The notes under the pieces: generated by a model
The model's input: only the letters and a program-made list of their open reading frames with translations
Database searches by the model: none
Told to the model about the DNA's origin: nothing
Program-made: the position numbers and the translations under genes
Part shown: positions 1-12,740 of the stretch, one piece after another
Numbering within the stretch: position 1 is the first letter of the stretch
Layout: each line of letters begins with the position of its first letter
Source: Allium sativum
Taxonomy: Eukaryota; Streptophyta; Magnoliopsida; Asparagales; Amaryllidaceae
DNA length: 64,000 nucleotides
NCBI GenBank assembly: GCA_030737875.1
Contig: CM060918.1
Span: 768,670,552-768,734,551 of the forward strand
Direction of reading: 5' to 3'

Positions 1-114
1 TTGGACTTGCGTTGCCACCGCTAACCCGTTTTGGCCTCTTACAGTCAAGCCCAATATGTGTGTCCCGTCCTCGACTTGGGTCGAGCCCACAAAGATACGT
101 TTGGGATATTGGTT

Positions 115-370
115 GAAATGGGCCCCCACAAGCTACTACTTAAGCTTGTCATTTTATCTAGTGCATCCCACTTAACCCCTTTTAAAAATCATGCCCACTT
201 ACATGTTAAGGTTTGGTTAAGTCATCTAATCATATTTCAATTGCCACTCAAGGCCCCCACAAGCTACTACTTAAGTTTGTCATTTAATCATATTTCAATT
301 GCCACTTAAGGCCCCCACAAGCTTCTACTTAAGCTTTTCATTTAATCATATTTCAATTGCCACTTAAGGG
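115..370. repeat. Short tandem repeat of about 58 bp in LTR H
   Basis: Two near-identical units start at 250 and 308 (motif AAGGCCCCCACAAGCT followed by TCAATTGCCACT), with a related, longer-spaced unit from about 120. From 370 to 620 a CCACCCAAGGCAC motif recurs irregularly. A 92-residue open frame across this stretch is repeat-derived and has no recognisable protein features. Confidence 0.6.
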
Positions 371-656
371 ACCCACTAGATTTCCACATGCCACCCAAGG
401 CACTTACTTGGTTCCCACATACCACCCAAGGCACTTACTTAACCCTTTAATCATGTTTAATTACATGTTCCACTTTGGTTAAGTATTCTAATCGTATTTT
501 CTATTGCCACCCAAGGCAACCCACTAGTTTCCTCATGCCACCCAAGGCACCCCCACTAGTTACTACATGCCACCCAAGGCACCCACTTAACCCCTCATGC
601 CCCACTACATGATAATTTGGTTAAGTGTTTCTTAATTAATTAATATCGTAACCTTT

Positions 657-757
657 GTAAAGACCTCTCACATTAGACTGTCTTTTATGGCAGCTGGATA
701 TGCCGGTTGGTTCCGGGCAGCCTTACACCATAACAGAGTCTAACCTCGTGTCTTTAC
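657..757 (-). other. Covarying LTR RNA hairpin, copy H1
   Basis: On the minus strand the outer helix is GTAAAGAC/GTCTTTAC, then TTAGACT/AGTCTAA, then TTATGG/CCATAA, with an apical CCGG-AACCAA-CCGG hairpin enclosed by CTG/CAG. It has the same architecture as copies H2, I, F1, F2, G1 and G2 but different helix sequences. Seen directly in the sequence; no function is known to me. Confidence 0.8.
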
Positions 758-779
758 ACTTGTCACGTATTTAGTTTAT

Positions 780-883
780 GACTAAGACCTCTCACATTGG
801 GCCAATCATTTGTAGCCGCTGGATTTGCCGGTTAGTTCCAGGCAGTCTTATGCTACAAAAGGGTCCAACCTCGTGTCTTAGTC
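780..883 (-). other. Covarying LTR RNA hairpin, copy H2
   Basis: On the minus strand the outer helix is GACTAAGAC/GTCTTAGTC (9 bp). The next helix is TTGG/CCAA. The third is TTTGTAGC/GCTACAAA (8 bp). The apex is CTGG-AACTAA-CCGG, with one G-U pair. It lies 22 nt from copy H1, forming a tandem pair. Confidence 0.8.
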
Positions 884-1380
884 GATTAATTACACCTAAT
901 TAATCACCCCCATAATTTGTATTAATTATCCCTAATTAATTACCAATTTCAAGAATATGTGTAAATTCCCAATTCCATAATATAGGTAGACCTAACTTAA
1001 TAGGTAAATTCCCAATTATGTCCATTCACTTTATGTTATGCTTAAGCATACCCATTTCACACCATTTTATTAACATGCATATTAACCCCATCGTTCCCCA
1101 CGTAATTCGTTCTCATAACATGACATAATAAAGGGAAGATTCATCACAAATGCCATGGGTTTAGCCAATCATAGCATATAACTTTATCATGGGTTTAAAA
1201 GGTGTCAACTTGCATATATGAGCATACATTAAACCCAACTAGCATTTAACCCAAACTTGCATGAAGCACATATGTCACAAATGGGGTAACTTGCATATGA
1301 TTCTTATGTCATACAAAGGTGTGAACTTGCATAGCATGTCACATGTTAACTTGCATATAACCAAACACATAACTTGCATA

Positions 1381-1770
1381 ACATGTTACATATGATCTTG
1401 CATATAATCATGCACATAACTTGCATATAACCAAACACATAACTTGCATAACATGTTACATATGAACTTGCATATAATCATGCACATAACTTGCATATAA
1501 CCAAACACATAACTTGCATAACATGTTACATATGAACTTGCATATAATCATGCACATAACTTGCATATAACCAAACACATAACTTGCATAACATGTTACA
1601 TATGAACTTGCATATAATCATGCACATAACTTGCATATAACCAAACACATAACTTGCATAACATGTTACATATGAACTTGCATATAATCATGCACATAAC
1701 TTGCATATAACCAAACACATAACTTGCATAACATGTTACATATGAACTTGCATATAATCATGCACATAAC
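1381..1770. repeat. 70-bp tandem repeat in LTR H
   Basis: Five near-perfect 70-bp units start at 1381, 1451, 1521, 1591 and 1661, followed by a partial unit and shortened variants to about 1880. Each unit holds three AACTTGCATA-type motifs, which also occur singly between about 1180 and 2010. The array lies in the downstream (R/U5-side) half of the LTR, between the leader and the hairpin pair. Confidence 0.92.
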
Positions 1771-2084
1771 TTGCATTACATGTTACATATGAACTTGCAT
1801 ATAATCTCACATATAGCTTGCATAACATGTTACATATGAACTTGCATGTAATCTCACATATAGCTTGCATAACATGTTACATATGAATCAATGTTCAACA
1901 TAGTGTTTTGCATAATGAGCATCATAAAACATAGCATTAAACTTGCATACATATAGCATAAAACTCGCAAAACACGCAACATACACTATACTAAACTTGC
2001 ATAAACACATTGATCCACAAACATAGCCATATCTTATCATATCCTATCATAATCAATTTAACAATTGATTATTAAGGCTATAGA

Positions 2085-2090
2085 ACTCAC
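2085..2090 (-). promoter_or_regulatory. Predicted 5' splice donor in LTR H leader
   Basis: The minus strand reads GTGAGT, a consensus donor, about 270 nt downstream of the TATA box at 2354-2365. F and G have GTAAGT at the equivalent place (54826 and 62216). No acceptor is visible because the internal region is absent. Confidence 0.55.
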
Positions 2091-2353
2091 CACTAAACTC
2101 CAATAAGCAAACCCTTGCCAAAAATCACCCAAAAACTCTAGCCTTGAAAATAAAGCTTGCAACTTGATGATGAATGCAAGCTAATGATCACTCATACAAC
2201 TTAAAAATGCTTGTACGAACATGAAAGCCTTCATAGAAATAGCCTTTAAAGAGGATGGAGGCTAGGATTTTGAGTGGAGGCCATGATCATAGAAAATTTT
2301 GGCATAGTTTAGTTAGAGGATAGGATTATGATCATTTAGGGATAGCTTAGGGT

Positions 2354-2365
2354 CTTATTTATAGG
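2354..2365 (-). promoter_or_regulatory. TATA box of LTR H
   Basis: The minus strand reads CCTATAAATAAG. It lies about 500 bp inside the LTR and 140 bp downstream of the GTCGAC cluster, the same order as in F (TATA at 54592). Likely the core promoter of the retroelement. Confidence 0.65.
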
Positions 2366-2503
2366 ATTAGGATGTGTTTTAGACCCTTAGATTAACCCTA
2401 GGTTAGATTAGGACCATCAGATCTTGGAAGCTTCCAGAAAACAGCCCCAAAACATAGCCAAACACTAAAATGGTGCACCATCCAAACTGTCCGAGCACCC
2501 CCT

Positions 2504-2577
2504 GTCGACACCCAAGTCGACAGAGCTGTCGACTTGGTCCTAGCCAAGTCGACTGCCCAGTCGACAGGCCTGTCGAC
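2504..2577. promoter_or_regulatory. GTCGAC palindrome cluster, LTR H
   Basis: Six GTCGAC hexamers lie within about 75 bp, most extended by paired flanks such as CTGTCGAC or AAGTCGAC. Equivalent clusters occur in LTR F (54333-54445), LTR G (61792-61881) and the truncated LTR at about 51387-51442, with different spacers. The position just upstream of the TATA box suggests a U3 element. Confidence 0.75.
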
Positions 2578-2858
2578 TGGGGTAGCTAGGCGGGAATTTT
2601 CCCCCCTACGCCCAATGGCCCCAATTTCGAAATTTGAACCTGAATTTTAAATCTGTTTTGAACTTTGAATTTTCTATAAACTTCATTGGGCCATAACTGG
2701 GCCATACGGACTTCGATTTACAAAATTTCGGACTCTATTTCACGTATTTTTCCGAGCCGAACGGAATGACGCAACCCATTTCCCCCAATTCTCACATCTG
2801 AGATTATTTATTCTGTAATTAGTGAATTTTAGCATTAACTGAAATTCGGGGTGTTACA

Positions 2859-5800
2859 AATTATTAATATTTTTAGTAATTTTAGTAAAGCCCTTTCAGT
2901 CGATTTCCGTAAACGATCATCGAACTGCACTTACATTGACCTTATCCAAGATTTGGACGTAATTCCAAATCCATCATTTAGATTTCAAATCTCTTGTATT
3001 CGTTGGAAAGCTCTTTTCGATAGGAACCCAATGGTTTTGGTTTTAGGAGAATCGGACGGTCGGATCTCCCGTAGTCTCAATTCGAAGTTAATGGTTGAAA
3101 TTTGCGAACGACCGCGGTGCGGCGTGTTCTATTCAGGCCATTAAATATATAATATATATATATTATATTACATCGATTTCCATTTTAAAACGTATTTTAT
3201 AAATCGTTTTAAATTTGTTTTAAAAACGTTTTCAACTTCGTATTCAATTTTAAATCAAAATTAAATATTCCATACCATTAATATATAAATGATAATATTT
3301 TCAAAACATTAGATTTTGAAATCACTTCCTTTTCGATATTCATTATAAAAATGAATAAAATCGATATAAATATCATTCACATCAAAATGGCGTTAATCTA
3401 ATCAACACGACTTCATATTCTTCAATATTTTCGTGTCCATCCCAAATTGGATATCAAAATCATATTTTGATCCATTACTGAATATTATTTTAAAATATTA
3501 TTTATTTTAAAATATTCATTATTCGTCATTTTAAAACATTTGTTAATTTAAAATATTCGTTCTTTCCGAATTGTAATCAGACACCGTCAATTACCATATA
3601 ATTTTATTTATATGGATTTCATACACACATGTACACAACAATAATCAAACACAATCAACCATCATCCAAAGTGCATTACACAACTGCATAAGCATTAAAT
3701 ATAAATAATTAACGCCTATAACAGTCTTTCAACCCATCAATTGGCATACAACTAAATATTGGGATTAGTGTATGTCCAGTATCATCTCAATGCCTGTATG
3801 GGGTTTTCAAACAACAAGCACTGATTATTATTTGTGAAGTTGGGCGATGTGTAAAATATATCGTCCCTATCCATATCAGTTAAATGTGTGTACATAAACA
3901 AATCATATGATTTGTAAACGAATATTTATTTTATTCATATACACGTTAAAAATTATATTTTTAGCTATAAAATATTTATTTCAACTCATGAATATTTTAT
4001 ATAGTTCATTTATACAATAATAATGATATTTTTATTATTCTAATATTTCTGGAAAATTTCGGCAGCATAACGACGCGATACTAGAACCAGAATAAGGTCT
4101 AGCCTTATCCCTCACCTAATAATGGCTCACGCCATATACAAACCAAATTCTAATCAATTCAATTCAATTCACATCCCAAATCACACTCAAACAAATAAAT
4201 CACACAATCCAAAAATCAACCAAACAACTAAACAAACATGGTTTCAAACAAAGGTGTCGGCTGCTACTAAGCACCGTCTGCATCCTAGTATATATGTTTA
4301 ACTAGAAAATAGAATTTGAGTGGCAAGTTCTCACCTTTGGGATCCATTCCTCCAGCTTTATTTCTGAATTTCTGAACCACTAGGATTTGTCCGAAATTCC
4401 AACGCAATCTTTTCCACGTTGTTCATAGTAAAAAATCACATTTTTAATATGATGTTTATACATTTAAAAATCGCATTTTCATATCGTCGTATATATATAT
4501 ATAAATAGAAGTTCACATTTTTAATTCGCTACATATATAAAAATAATATTTTTATATTCTCTATTATATAAAAATCTTATTTTTAATTCACTGCATATCT
4601 AAAAATAATATTTTTATATTCTTAAAATCAAATCTTTTCATTTATTAAAAATCATTTATTTATATTTATAAAAGTCCAATCTTTATTTTTATTTATTTTT
4701 ATTTTCAAAAATCAAATCTTTTCATCACATAGAAATCTAATCTTTACAAACATAAAAAACTAATTTTTATAAACATAAAAATCTAATTTTTATTATGAAT
4801 CAATGCTATTATATTTAAAAAATATAACTTGAAAAACAATTTTTAATTGCCAAATTAACTAACTAATTACTTAAAAGAAAATAAAAAAATTAACAAAACA
4901 TACAGTTCAAAGAGGGAGGAGGGGGGCTTGCTCGCGTCAGTGGTGATGGCGGTGCAGAGCAGAGAGACGGCGGTGCTGGGGACCCACAATGGCAGCGGTT
5001 TGGGTTTCCGGGGGACTAGGGCATGCGGGTTAGGGCTTTTGGGCTGTGAGGTTCGGCGGGAGGAGGAGATGAAGGGGGGAGGGGAACGGAGGAGCGACAG
5101 CGCGGTGGGGAAGGCGGCGGAGTCGATAAAATCCTTCGTGTTTTTGTTTTTTGTTTTTCTTCTTTTTTTAATTTTCTCTGAAACACAATGTCGGGTGGGT
5201 GAAGGGAGAAAAGGGTTGACCCTTTTTATTTAATTTAATTTTTAAATTCCCAAAAAGTTACTTTTTATTTTGACTCCAAATCAAACCCACCGACTATCGC
5301 CCCTAGCTAATTACCCCCATTCCGAACGCAATGGGATATGCCTCGTAAGCCAATTCGAATGTTTCAATCAGTTTTCATTTAAATTCAAATATAAATTAAT
5401 ATAACATTCAAATTTGATTTTAAAGTACAATTTAATTTACCGGGGCCACATACGAACTCCAAAAATTTCAGAAAAATAAATCTAGCTATGTTTCGGTGAT
5501 ACGGTCATAACAAATCTAATTTCATCGAATTTGGAGAACATTTGAAAAACGATCATTTTCCAGTCGAATAAATTCAAACTAAAATTACCAAACATGTTTA
5601 TATTTACCACGTCACATATTGATTCCAAAAATTATGAAAATTTGAATCTAGCTATAATTTGACATTCCGGATCCAACAAAAGTGGTTTCGTCAAAAATGG
5701 AGGACGTTTGCGGAATCGCTATTTTTAAGGGCTATATATTATATAAAATTCCATAGCAACTATTCTGAATTTTCAACTGGATATAACTTTTTATTCCTGT

Positions 5801-6101
5801 TATGAAATCTGGATTTTTCACATTTGGTTTTACTAAAATCCGGTTTATTTTGAATCCTGTACATTCATTTGAAATATGAAATCGATTTTTCAAACTACCG
5901 CGTCATTTTCAGTTTCCTTTTATGATTAAAATAAATATTTATATTCTAACTTCGATTTAAATAAATTTATATGTTCTAATCCTATTCAAAATAAATTTCT
6001 AATAGTTATTATTTAAAATAAATCATTTTAAATATTCAAAATCCATTAAAATTGCTAAAATAAACAAATTTAAATTGGTTCCAATTTTCCTGGTTATTAC
6101 A
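2859..6101 (-). repeat. Partial left LTR (3' LTR) of element B
   Basis: Homologous to 10448-13735. It ends in GGTTATTACA, one base off the GGTTGTTACA of related copies. It holds a degenerate array of ATATAAAAATC-type motifs (4480-4800), a G-rich leader (about 4905-5130) whose minus strand ends at a GTATGT donor-like site (about 4905), and the block 5280-6100 shared by every LTR of the family. Open frames at 2851-3144 and 4928-5233 are not conserved between LTR copies. Confidence 0.88.
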
Positions 6102-6981
6102 TTCTCCCCGACTTAAAATCTTTTCGTCTTCGAAAAGGAATGGAGCTGAAAGTTGTTTAACTAACCAACTCAACTTTCAGTTTGGCTTTTATTCTTTAAC
6201 TTTTTAGTTTCTAAGAATTTTCAAATTCTTCAAAAATTTGGCTAACACCCTAAATTTTCAAAAAAAATCGCCACAACCTCCTTTGTACGGGGAGACGTTT
6301 AAAGCCGTAACTAGCCACGCAGGGCCCTCATTATCCAAAAAGAATAAGAAAAAGCCAATCGGCTCATAAAATCATCCAAACCCAAGAAATTAGTAAACAT
6401 GTACCTATTTGTTGGGCATACAATTTTATTCCTCTTCTCTAGCCTTCTTGCTATGACCTATCCAATGTATATACATGTATTTGCATGCATTTTTAACCAA
6501 TTTTCAGTTCAGTTAAATATTTGATACAATTTGGCTAAATTTACTTTCCTTCACATGTTGGTTTTAAACGAATAATCACATAACACAATCAACAATCAGC
6601 AATCAATTAGCTGATTAACATTTCAAACACATAACTTTAATGCTTAGTCAAAATCAGATTTTTAGTGCCAAATCACAACAATAACCCTATCTAAATTTTG
6701 GTTCTCACACCAGTCGATTGGAAATATATAGATATCCCACTTTCGAAACTCGAACACAAATACTGATGATGTTGCAATCATCATCAGAATTATCTCCGGG
6801 CGACTAGAGTGTGATTCTATATCTATCCAGTATATTAAAACTTCGAATATACATTTGCAAGGTGTATATGCAAAATCTTTATATACTCAATTGTCCAAGT
6901 TTAATACAAATATGTATATAATGGTTTAAATTTTCAAAACAAAATTCGTTTTCATTTTAAAACAAAGCACTACTCTTTACC

Positions 6982-7047
6982 CTCATTCTAGGACACTACT
7001 GATCCTATCTCTAATGAGTCATTCTTATTGGATATTACTAATCCAAT
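6982..7047 (-). other. Tandem leader hairpins downstream of the PBS, element B
   Basis: Hairpin 1 (7027-7047) has a 7-bp stem ATTGGAT/ATCCAAT. Hairpin 2 (6982-7018) has CTCATT/AATGAG at its base and GGA/TCC near the loop. Both are kept in C, and hairpin 2 is also in E, with compensatory changes. Confidence 0.75.
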
Positions 7048-7107
7048 CTCTGGTGAATTCTTTCGTTTGGTTCTAATATGCCTTGTTCTCGAGCTCAGTA
7101 AACCAAA

Positions 7108-7119
7108 GCTCTAATACCA
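7108..7119 (-). other. Primer-binding site of element B
   Basis: The minus strand reads TGGTATTAGAGC, one base off TGGTATCAGAGC, which is complementary to the 3' end of plant initiator tRNA-Met. It lies 2-3 bases from the LTR edge at about 7122. Confidence 0.85.
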
Positions 7120-9412
7120 AGCTAACACGACCCAAACTTGCCCTTACGGGAAAGCCCGGACTGAGTTGAGAATACGACGAATTAGAACACTAACAGAAGA
7201 ACATTTCATTGCTTATTACAACAATTTACATCAAAGTACAAGAATATAAAGAGTATGAAAAAATAATATACATTTGATAAATGTCAGAGATTAAATACAT
7301 TAGCAGCGGAAAATAATACAAAAACACAACTGAAAGAAATACATGGATATAGAGCGTTCCGAATATAGCTCCGGCTGTAAACCAGGATCCTGTGAATATA
7401 ATATCTGCAAAACCAAAACTACTAGCTGTCTATGTGGAAAATAGGAGCACCCAGAGTTTAGGTTAAGAAAATAAACTCCAGGTCAGTCATGTGACTGGTG
7501 TGAGAACTAAAACAGTTATTTAAAATTTTACTTTAAAGTGGAGTAAATCAAGGGACCCCGCCGTATAACATGGAACGGGTTTCCTCCCAAGAATACCAAT
7601 GCATAAAATAAACAACGCAATGCTTTTAGGAAAATTGAAGCTATTATAAGACTTAGGTCCTATCACACAATGCAACGCAAGCCGGAGGATAGAGTTTTAC
7701 CTTATAATAGCCAAAAATGCTTGGTACGTTTAAAACAAATCATTTTGATACTATTATAAAGTGTATGAAAACAACTTCAAATATAAATGTATCAATCATA
7801 GATGGCATAGTGCCCCATCCTGCTATGTCGCCATACTAGGCTCTACAAATAAAACTGAATGTCACGTATTGGAAACTGGATTTCCTTCATGGGTCGAGGC
7901 AAAGGATGCATCGGCTTCGAGACACTCTAGTAAATGCCTCAGGATCTCCCGCAGAAGACCCTTGGATCCTCCAAGGCCGGTCCTCCCTTACGTTTAAGGA
8001 TTATTATTCCTGAACACGTGTTTCGCAGTCCTTGAGGATCTATATCCATTGGCTCCGTAGTAACCGATATATCAAAGGCGCCTCGCAATCCATCATCCAC
8101 ATAGGTAAAAATATAATCGATGTCTGGGCTCCATACCATGACACCACCCATAGCTAGAAAGAAACATCATGTCCTCCTTGGGTCCCTTTAAGGCCGTGCT
8201 TCGATTATCAATCACAAGATCTGCTTTAAGCCTTGATCCTTTACATCTCAACATGCCACTTTGGCAATTCACGCCATGCAACTGATGTCTATCGATATAT
8301 AACCTCTGAGCTCGTATGTCTCAGAGAAGGGTGTTAAGCAAGGGAATAAATTCTCCGCCACCAAACAGATATATATTTAATAGAGATCAGTCAACACAGA
8401 ATAAAATCCAATGTCAGACACACATCCATTTATAAGTTCGTTCTTGGTCTGAACGAAACCGAAGGCACCTTATTCCTCATCCCATATGTCCAATATAAGA
8501 GACAGGTCCTCGCATATCCGGTCGGTCTCCGAGTACGCTGGACGATCACCACTTATTACCTTGTCTTGGGCGTACAACCCAATCAAGACATCCGTAATTA
8601 TCCAAATGATGTGAAGACCTCCAGTTTTCAACCACCGTCTTCATTGTCGACTTATCGTTGAATCAGTTATTCAGAATGGGTATAGACCCGTCCTTTCGGA
8701 ATAACTCGCGTATATTATAAACAAGTGCTATAAAACACAACATACGCCTCAATCCAATTCTGAATATTCTTTTATTTAAATATTCATATCCTTTGGGAAA
8801 CGTTCCCATTAATTTTATTAAAGATAAATTCTTTAAATTTATTCTTTAATCTTCCTTTAGGTATCAATCCAAACCAAATTAAGGTTTATCCAAACAAGTC
8901 AGGATTAGCGCACCTTACCGAAGTAATCGTTTGTTTAATTTCCCAATCCCAACCTATTCATCCCATGGAGCAAAACTGGTAACACTCCATATCTAACACC
9001 ACAGTGTTATCGGTAAAATTAATTACCATTTTCCGTTCAAATCTAATTACAAATTTAACTATTGCTTGGAGCAAAACTGGTGATACTCCACTCTCGATCA
9101 TTTCCCAAATTTGATAATTTAAATTATCACATTCGTATTTCAATCTAATTATTTCATTAAAACTCCACTTGGTTTTAATCTTCCCAAAAATCAATATTAA
9201 TGATTATTTAACTTTGGAAAATCAAACATGTCGCATCGACAATCTACACCGTACTATTGATTTCTGCCTATATATAACCTCTAAGCTCGTAGGTCTTAGA
9301 GAAGGGTGTTAAGCAAGAGAATAAATTCTCCGCCACTAAACAGATATATATTTAGCAGAGATCAATCATACAATTCGAAATACAATTTTAGACATGTAAT
9401 TCTGTCTTTAAC

Positions 9413-10064
9413 TGGGTTAAAGAACCATTGTCATTTAAAATGCAGTTCACGATAAACCCAAATCACATTCCATTAATTATGGAACCTTCACGGAAAACAG
9501 ATCAATATATATAATCGATATCAATTTCTGTATCCAACTAATATATAAATGGAATAACGAAAAAGCCTTTTAAATTCCACATATATTAACAGTCTTCCTC
9601 CACAGAACCTTATTTCGATTATTATCAAATCGAATTCCATTCAATTCCAATTTAATATATTAAATTGGAAAACTTTACTTTGGAAATTTTCCATTACATC
9701 TTAATAAAAAAGATTTATATACTCCAAATCACATTTCACTGTAAATCGGGTTAAAGAACGAATGTCGTTAAAAACACAGTTCACAATAAACCCAATTCAC
9801 TTCCCAATTTATTCCAGTTAAATGTTAATTAACTGGAAACACAAATAATTTTAATTAAGGATTTATTCTTTTCACACGGGGTTCAAGAACAGTGTTATTT
9901 AAGACACTATTCACGCCAAACCCAAAATCCAATTCTTTTATTCAATTCCAATTAAATATTAATTAATTGGAAAAAAACTTCACTAAATTCTAATTAAAGA
10001 TTTATTCTTTTCTCAACTGGGTTTAAGACCAGTGTTAATGAAGACATCATTCATGACAAACCCA
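9413..10064 (-). repeat. Four iterated hairpin modules in LTR B
   Basis: Modules at 9413-9460, 9747-9794, 9878-9924 and 10018-10064 each begin GGGTT and end AACCC, with GAAC/GTTC-like and GTGTT/AACAC-like arms nested inside. Spacing is irregular (about 90-290 bp). The same module occurs three times per C LTR and four times in D. Confidence 0.7.
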
Positions 10065-12493
10065 AAATCGAATTCAATATTAAATACAAGGCTCTGAATA
10101 GAAATTAAATCGGCTTATATTCAATATCAAATTTTGAAATCAACAAATATCGTATTGGGAATAACGATATACATATATCTTCCAAATTATTCCACAATAT
10201 CTGTATAATCACAGAATCCAATATCGAAATATTCCGAATATGACTTTGATTCAAATTCATTCCAATTCATATATCGAAAATTCTGGTTTTTTTAAAACCA
10301 TTTCAAATCTAATTTTTTTATATAAAAATATTGGATTATAATTCTAGTTCATAACTAGTTCATTTTGATAAAAATATATTTTTATCTTTACAAACATGGA
10401 ATTTTTCATCCTAATTCTTTCAAAATCATTTATTATGATTTTACATAAATTATTAATACTTTTAATAATTTTAGTAAGGCACTTTCAGTTGATTTCCATA
10501 AACGGTCATCGAACTGCACTAACAATGACCTTTTCCACATTTGATTTAGACGTAATTCCACATCCAACCGTTAGATTTCAAATCTCTTGTTTTCGTTAGA
10601 AATCTCTTTTCGATACGAGTTTTGGTTCTAGGAGAATTTGACGGTCGGATCTCCCGTAATCTCAATTCGAAGTCAATGGTCGAAATTCAAGAACGGCCGC
10701 TGCGCGGAGCATTCTATTCAGGCCGTTAAATATATATAATGTATATATTATATATATATCATCGATTTCCATTTTAAAAAAGTATTTTATAAATCATTTT
10801 AAATTTGTTTTTAAAAATATTTTAACTTCATATTCAATTTTAAATCAAAATTGAATATTTTGTATCATTAATATATAAATGATAATATTTTCAAAACATT
10901 AGATTTTGAAATCACTTACTTTTCGATATTCAGTATAAAAATGAATAAAATCGATATAAATATCGTTAACGTCAAAATGGCGTTAATCTAATCAGCATGG
11001 CTTCATATTTTTCAATATTTTCGTGTCCATCCCAAATCGGACATCAAAATCATATTTTGATCCGTTACTGAATATTATATTAAAATATTAGTTATTTTAA
11101 AATATTCATTATTCATCATTTTAAAACATTCGTTAATTTAAAATATTCGTTCTTTCCGAATTGGAATCAAACACCGTCAATTACCATATAAATTTATTTA
11201 TATGGATTTCATATACACATGTACACAACGATAATCAAACACAGTCAACCATCATCCAGAGTGCATCACACAACTGCATAATCATTAAATATAAATAATT
11301 AACACTTACAACAGTCTGTCACCCACCGATTGACATACAACTAAATATTGGGATTAGTGCATGTCCAATATCATCCCAATATCTGTGTGGGGTTTTCAAA
11401 CAACAAACACTAATTATTATTTGTGCAGTTGGGCGATGTGTAAAATATATCATCCCAATCCATACCAGTTAAATGTGTGTACATAAACAAATCGTCCGAT
11501 CTGTAAATGAATATTTATTTTATTCATATACATGTTAAAAATTATATTATTAACTATAAAATATTTATTTCAACTCATGAATATTTTATATAGTTCATTT
11601 ATACAATAAAAGTGATATTTTTATTGTTCAAATATTTTTAGAAAATGTCAGCAAAATAACGGCACGATACTAGAACCGGAATAAAGTCTAGCCTTATCCC
11701 TTGCCTAATAATGGCTTACGCCATATATAAACCAAATTCCGATCAATTCAATTCAATTCACATCCCAAATCACACTCAAACAAATAAATCACACAATCCA
11801 AAAATCAACAAAACAACCAAACAAACATGGTTTCAAACAATGGTGTCAGGTGCTACTAAGCTTCGTTTGCATCCTAGTATATATATTTAACTAGAAAATA
11901 GAATTCGAGTGAGAAGTTCTCGCCTTTGGGATCCACTCCTCTAGTTTTATTTCTGAATTTCTGAACCACTTGGGTTTGCCCGAAATTCCAACGCGATCTT
12001 TTCCACACTGTTCATAGTATCACATTTTTAATATGATGTTTATATATCTAAAAATCACATTTTCATATCACTGTATATATATATATATATATATATTTAT
12101 AAGATCACATTTTTAATTCGCAACATATATAAAAATAATATTGTTATATTCTCTATTATATAAAGATCATATTTTTAATTCGCTACATATATAAAAATAA
12201 CATTGTTATATTCTTAAAATCAAATCTTTTCATTTATTAAAAATCATTTCTATATATTCGTAAAAATCCAATCTTTATATTTATTTATTTTTATTTTCAA
12301 AAATCAAATCTTTTCATCAAATAGAAAATTAATCTATATAAACATAAAAATCTAATTTTAATAAACATAAAAATCTAATTTTTATTACTAATAAATGCTA
12401 TTATATATAAAAATATAAGACTTGAAAAACAATTTTTAATCACCAAATTAACTGATTAATTACTTAAAAGAAAATAAAAAAATAATTAACAAA

Positions 12494-12740
12494 ACTTACA
12501 GTTCAAAGGGGGAGGGGGTTTGCTCGCATCGGAGGTGCGGAGCAGAGGGGCGGCGGGGCTGGGGACCCACGGCGGTGGCGGTTTCAGTTTCGGGAGGGTC
12601 TAGGGAACGCGGGTTATGGCTTTTGGGCTGTGGGGGTATGAACGGCGGGAGGAGGAGATGAATGGGGGAGGGGAACGAAGGAGCGGCGGCGCAATGGGAC
12701 TAGGCGGAGGCGGCAGAGTCGACGAAGTCCTGCACGTTTT
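12494..12740 (-). promoter_or_regulatory. GC-rich leader exon and splice donor, LTR B
   Basis: A pyrimidine-rich and GC-rich tract on the minus strand ends abruptly at CT|GTAAGT (12494-12499), after which the sequence turns AT-rich. The same arrangement is seen in C and D. Likely the transcribed leader of the element; the 71-residue plus-strand frame across it is not conserved. Confidence 0.5.

Larger units (their letters stand above)
1..2858 (-). mobile_element. LTR of gypsy-family element H (minus strand, left end off window)
   Basis: The right edge at 2858 reads GGGGTGTTACA, the reverse complement of the TGTAACACCCC start seen in the plus-strand LTRs at 54054 and 61461. Read on the minus strand the order matches those LTRs: a GTCGAC palindrome cluster about 300 bp in (2504-2577), a TATA box (2354-2365), a leader with a splice donor (2085-2090), then a pair of covarying hairpins (780-883 and 657-757). 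F's LTR is 3.1 kb, so H probably starts a few hundred bases left of the window. Whether it is a solo LTR or part of a full element cannot be seen. It interrupts the left LTR of element B: 2859 continues sequence homologous to 10448 onward. The 5-bp target duplication would be AATTA on the right; its partner is off window. Confidence 0.85.
6102..7121 (-). other. Internal region of element B
   Basis: About 1020 bp with no coding capacity that I can see. Minus-strand order from the 5' side is PBS, hairpin 1 (7027-7047), hairpin 2 (6982-7018), a segment complementary to the LTR (6696-6715), a block shared with C (about 6380-6480), then the pre-PPT hairpin and PPT. Near the PPT it also holds a 10-bp inverted repeat, CTGAAAGTTG/CAACTTTCAG (about 6145-6181), which is not kept in C. 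Confidence 0.85.

Noticed and set aside
657..883. Hammerhead ribozyme (retrozyme-type element)
   Set aside because: No CUGAUGA and GAAA core in any of the seven hairpin copies; the fold and conserved apical loop are different.
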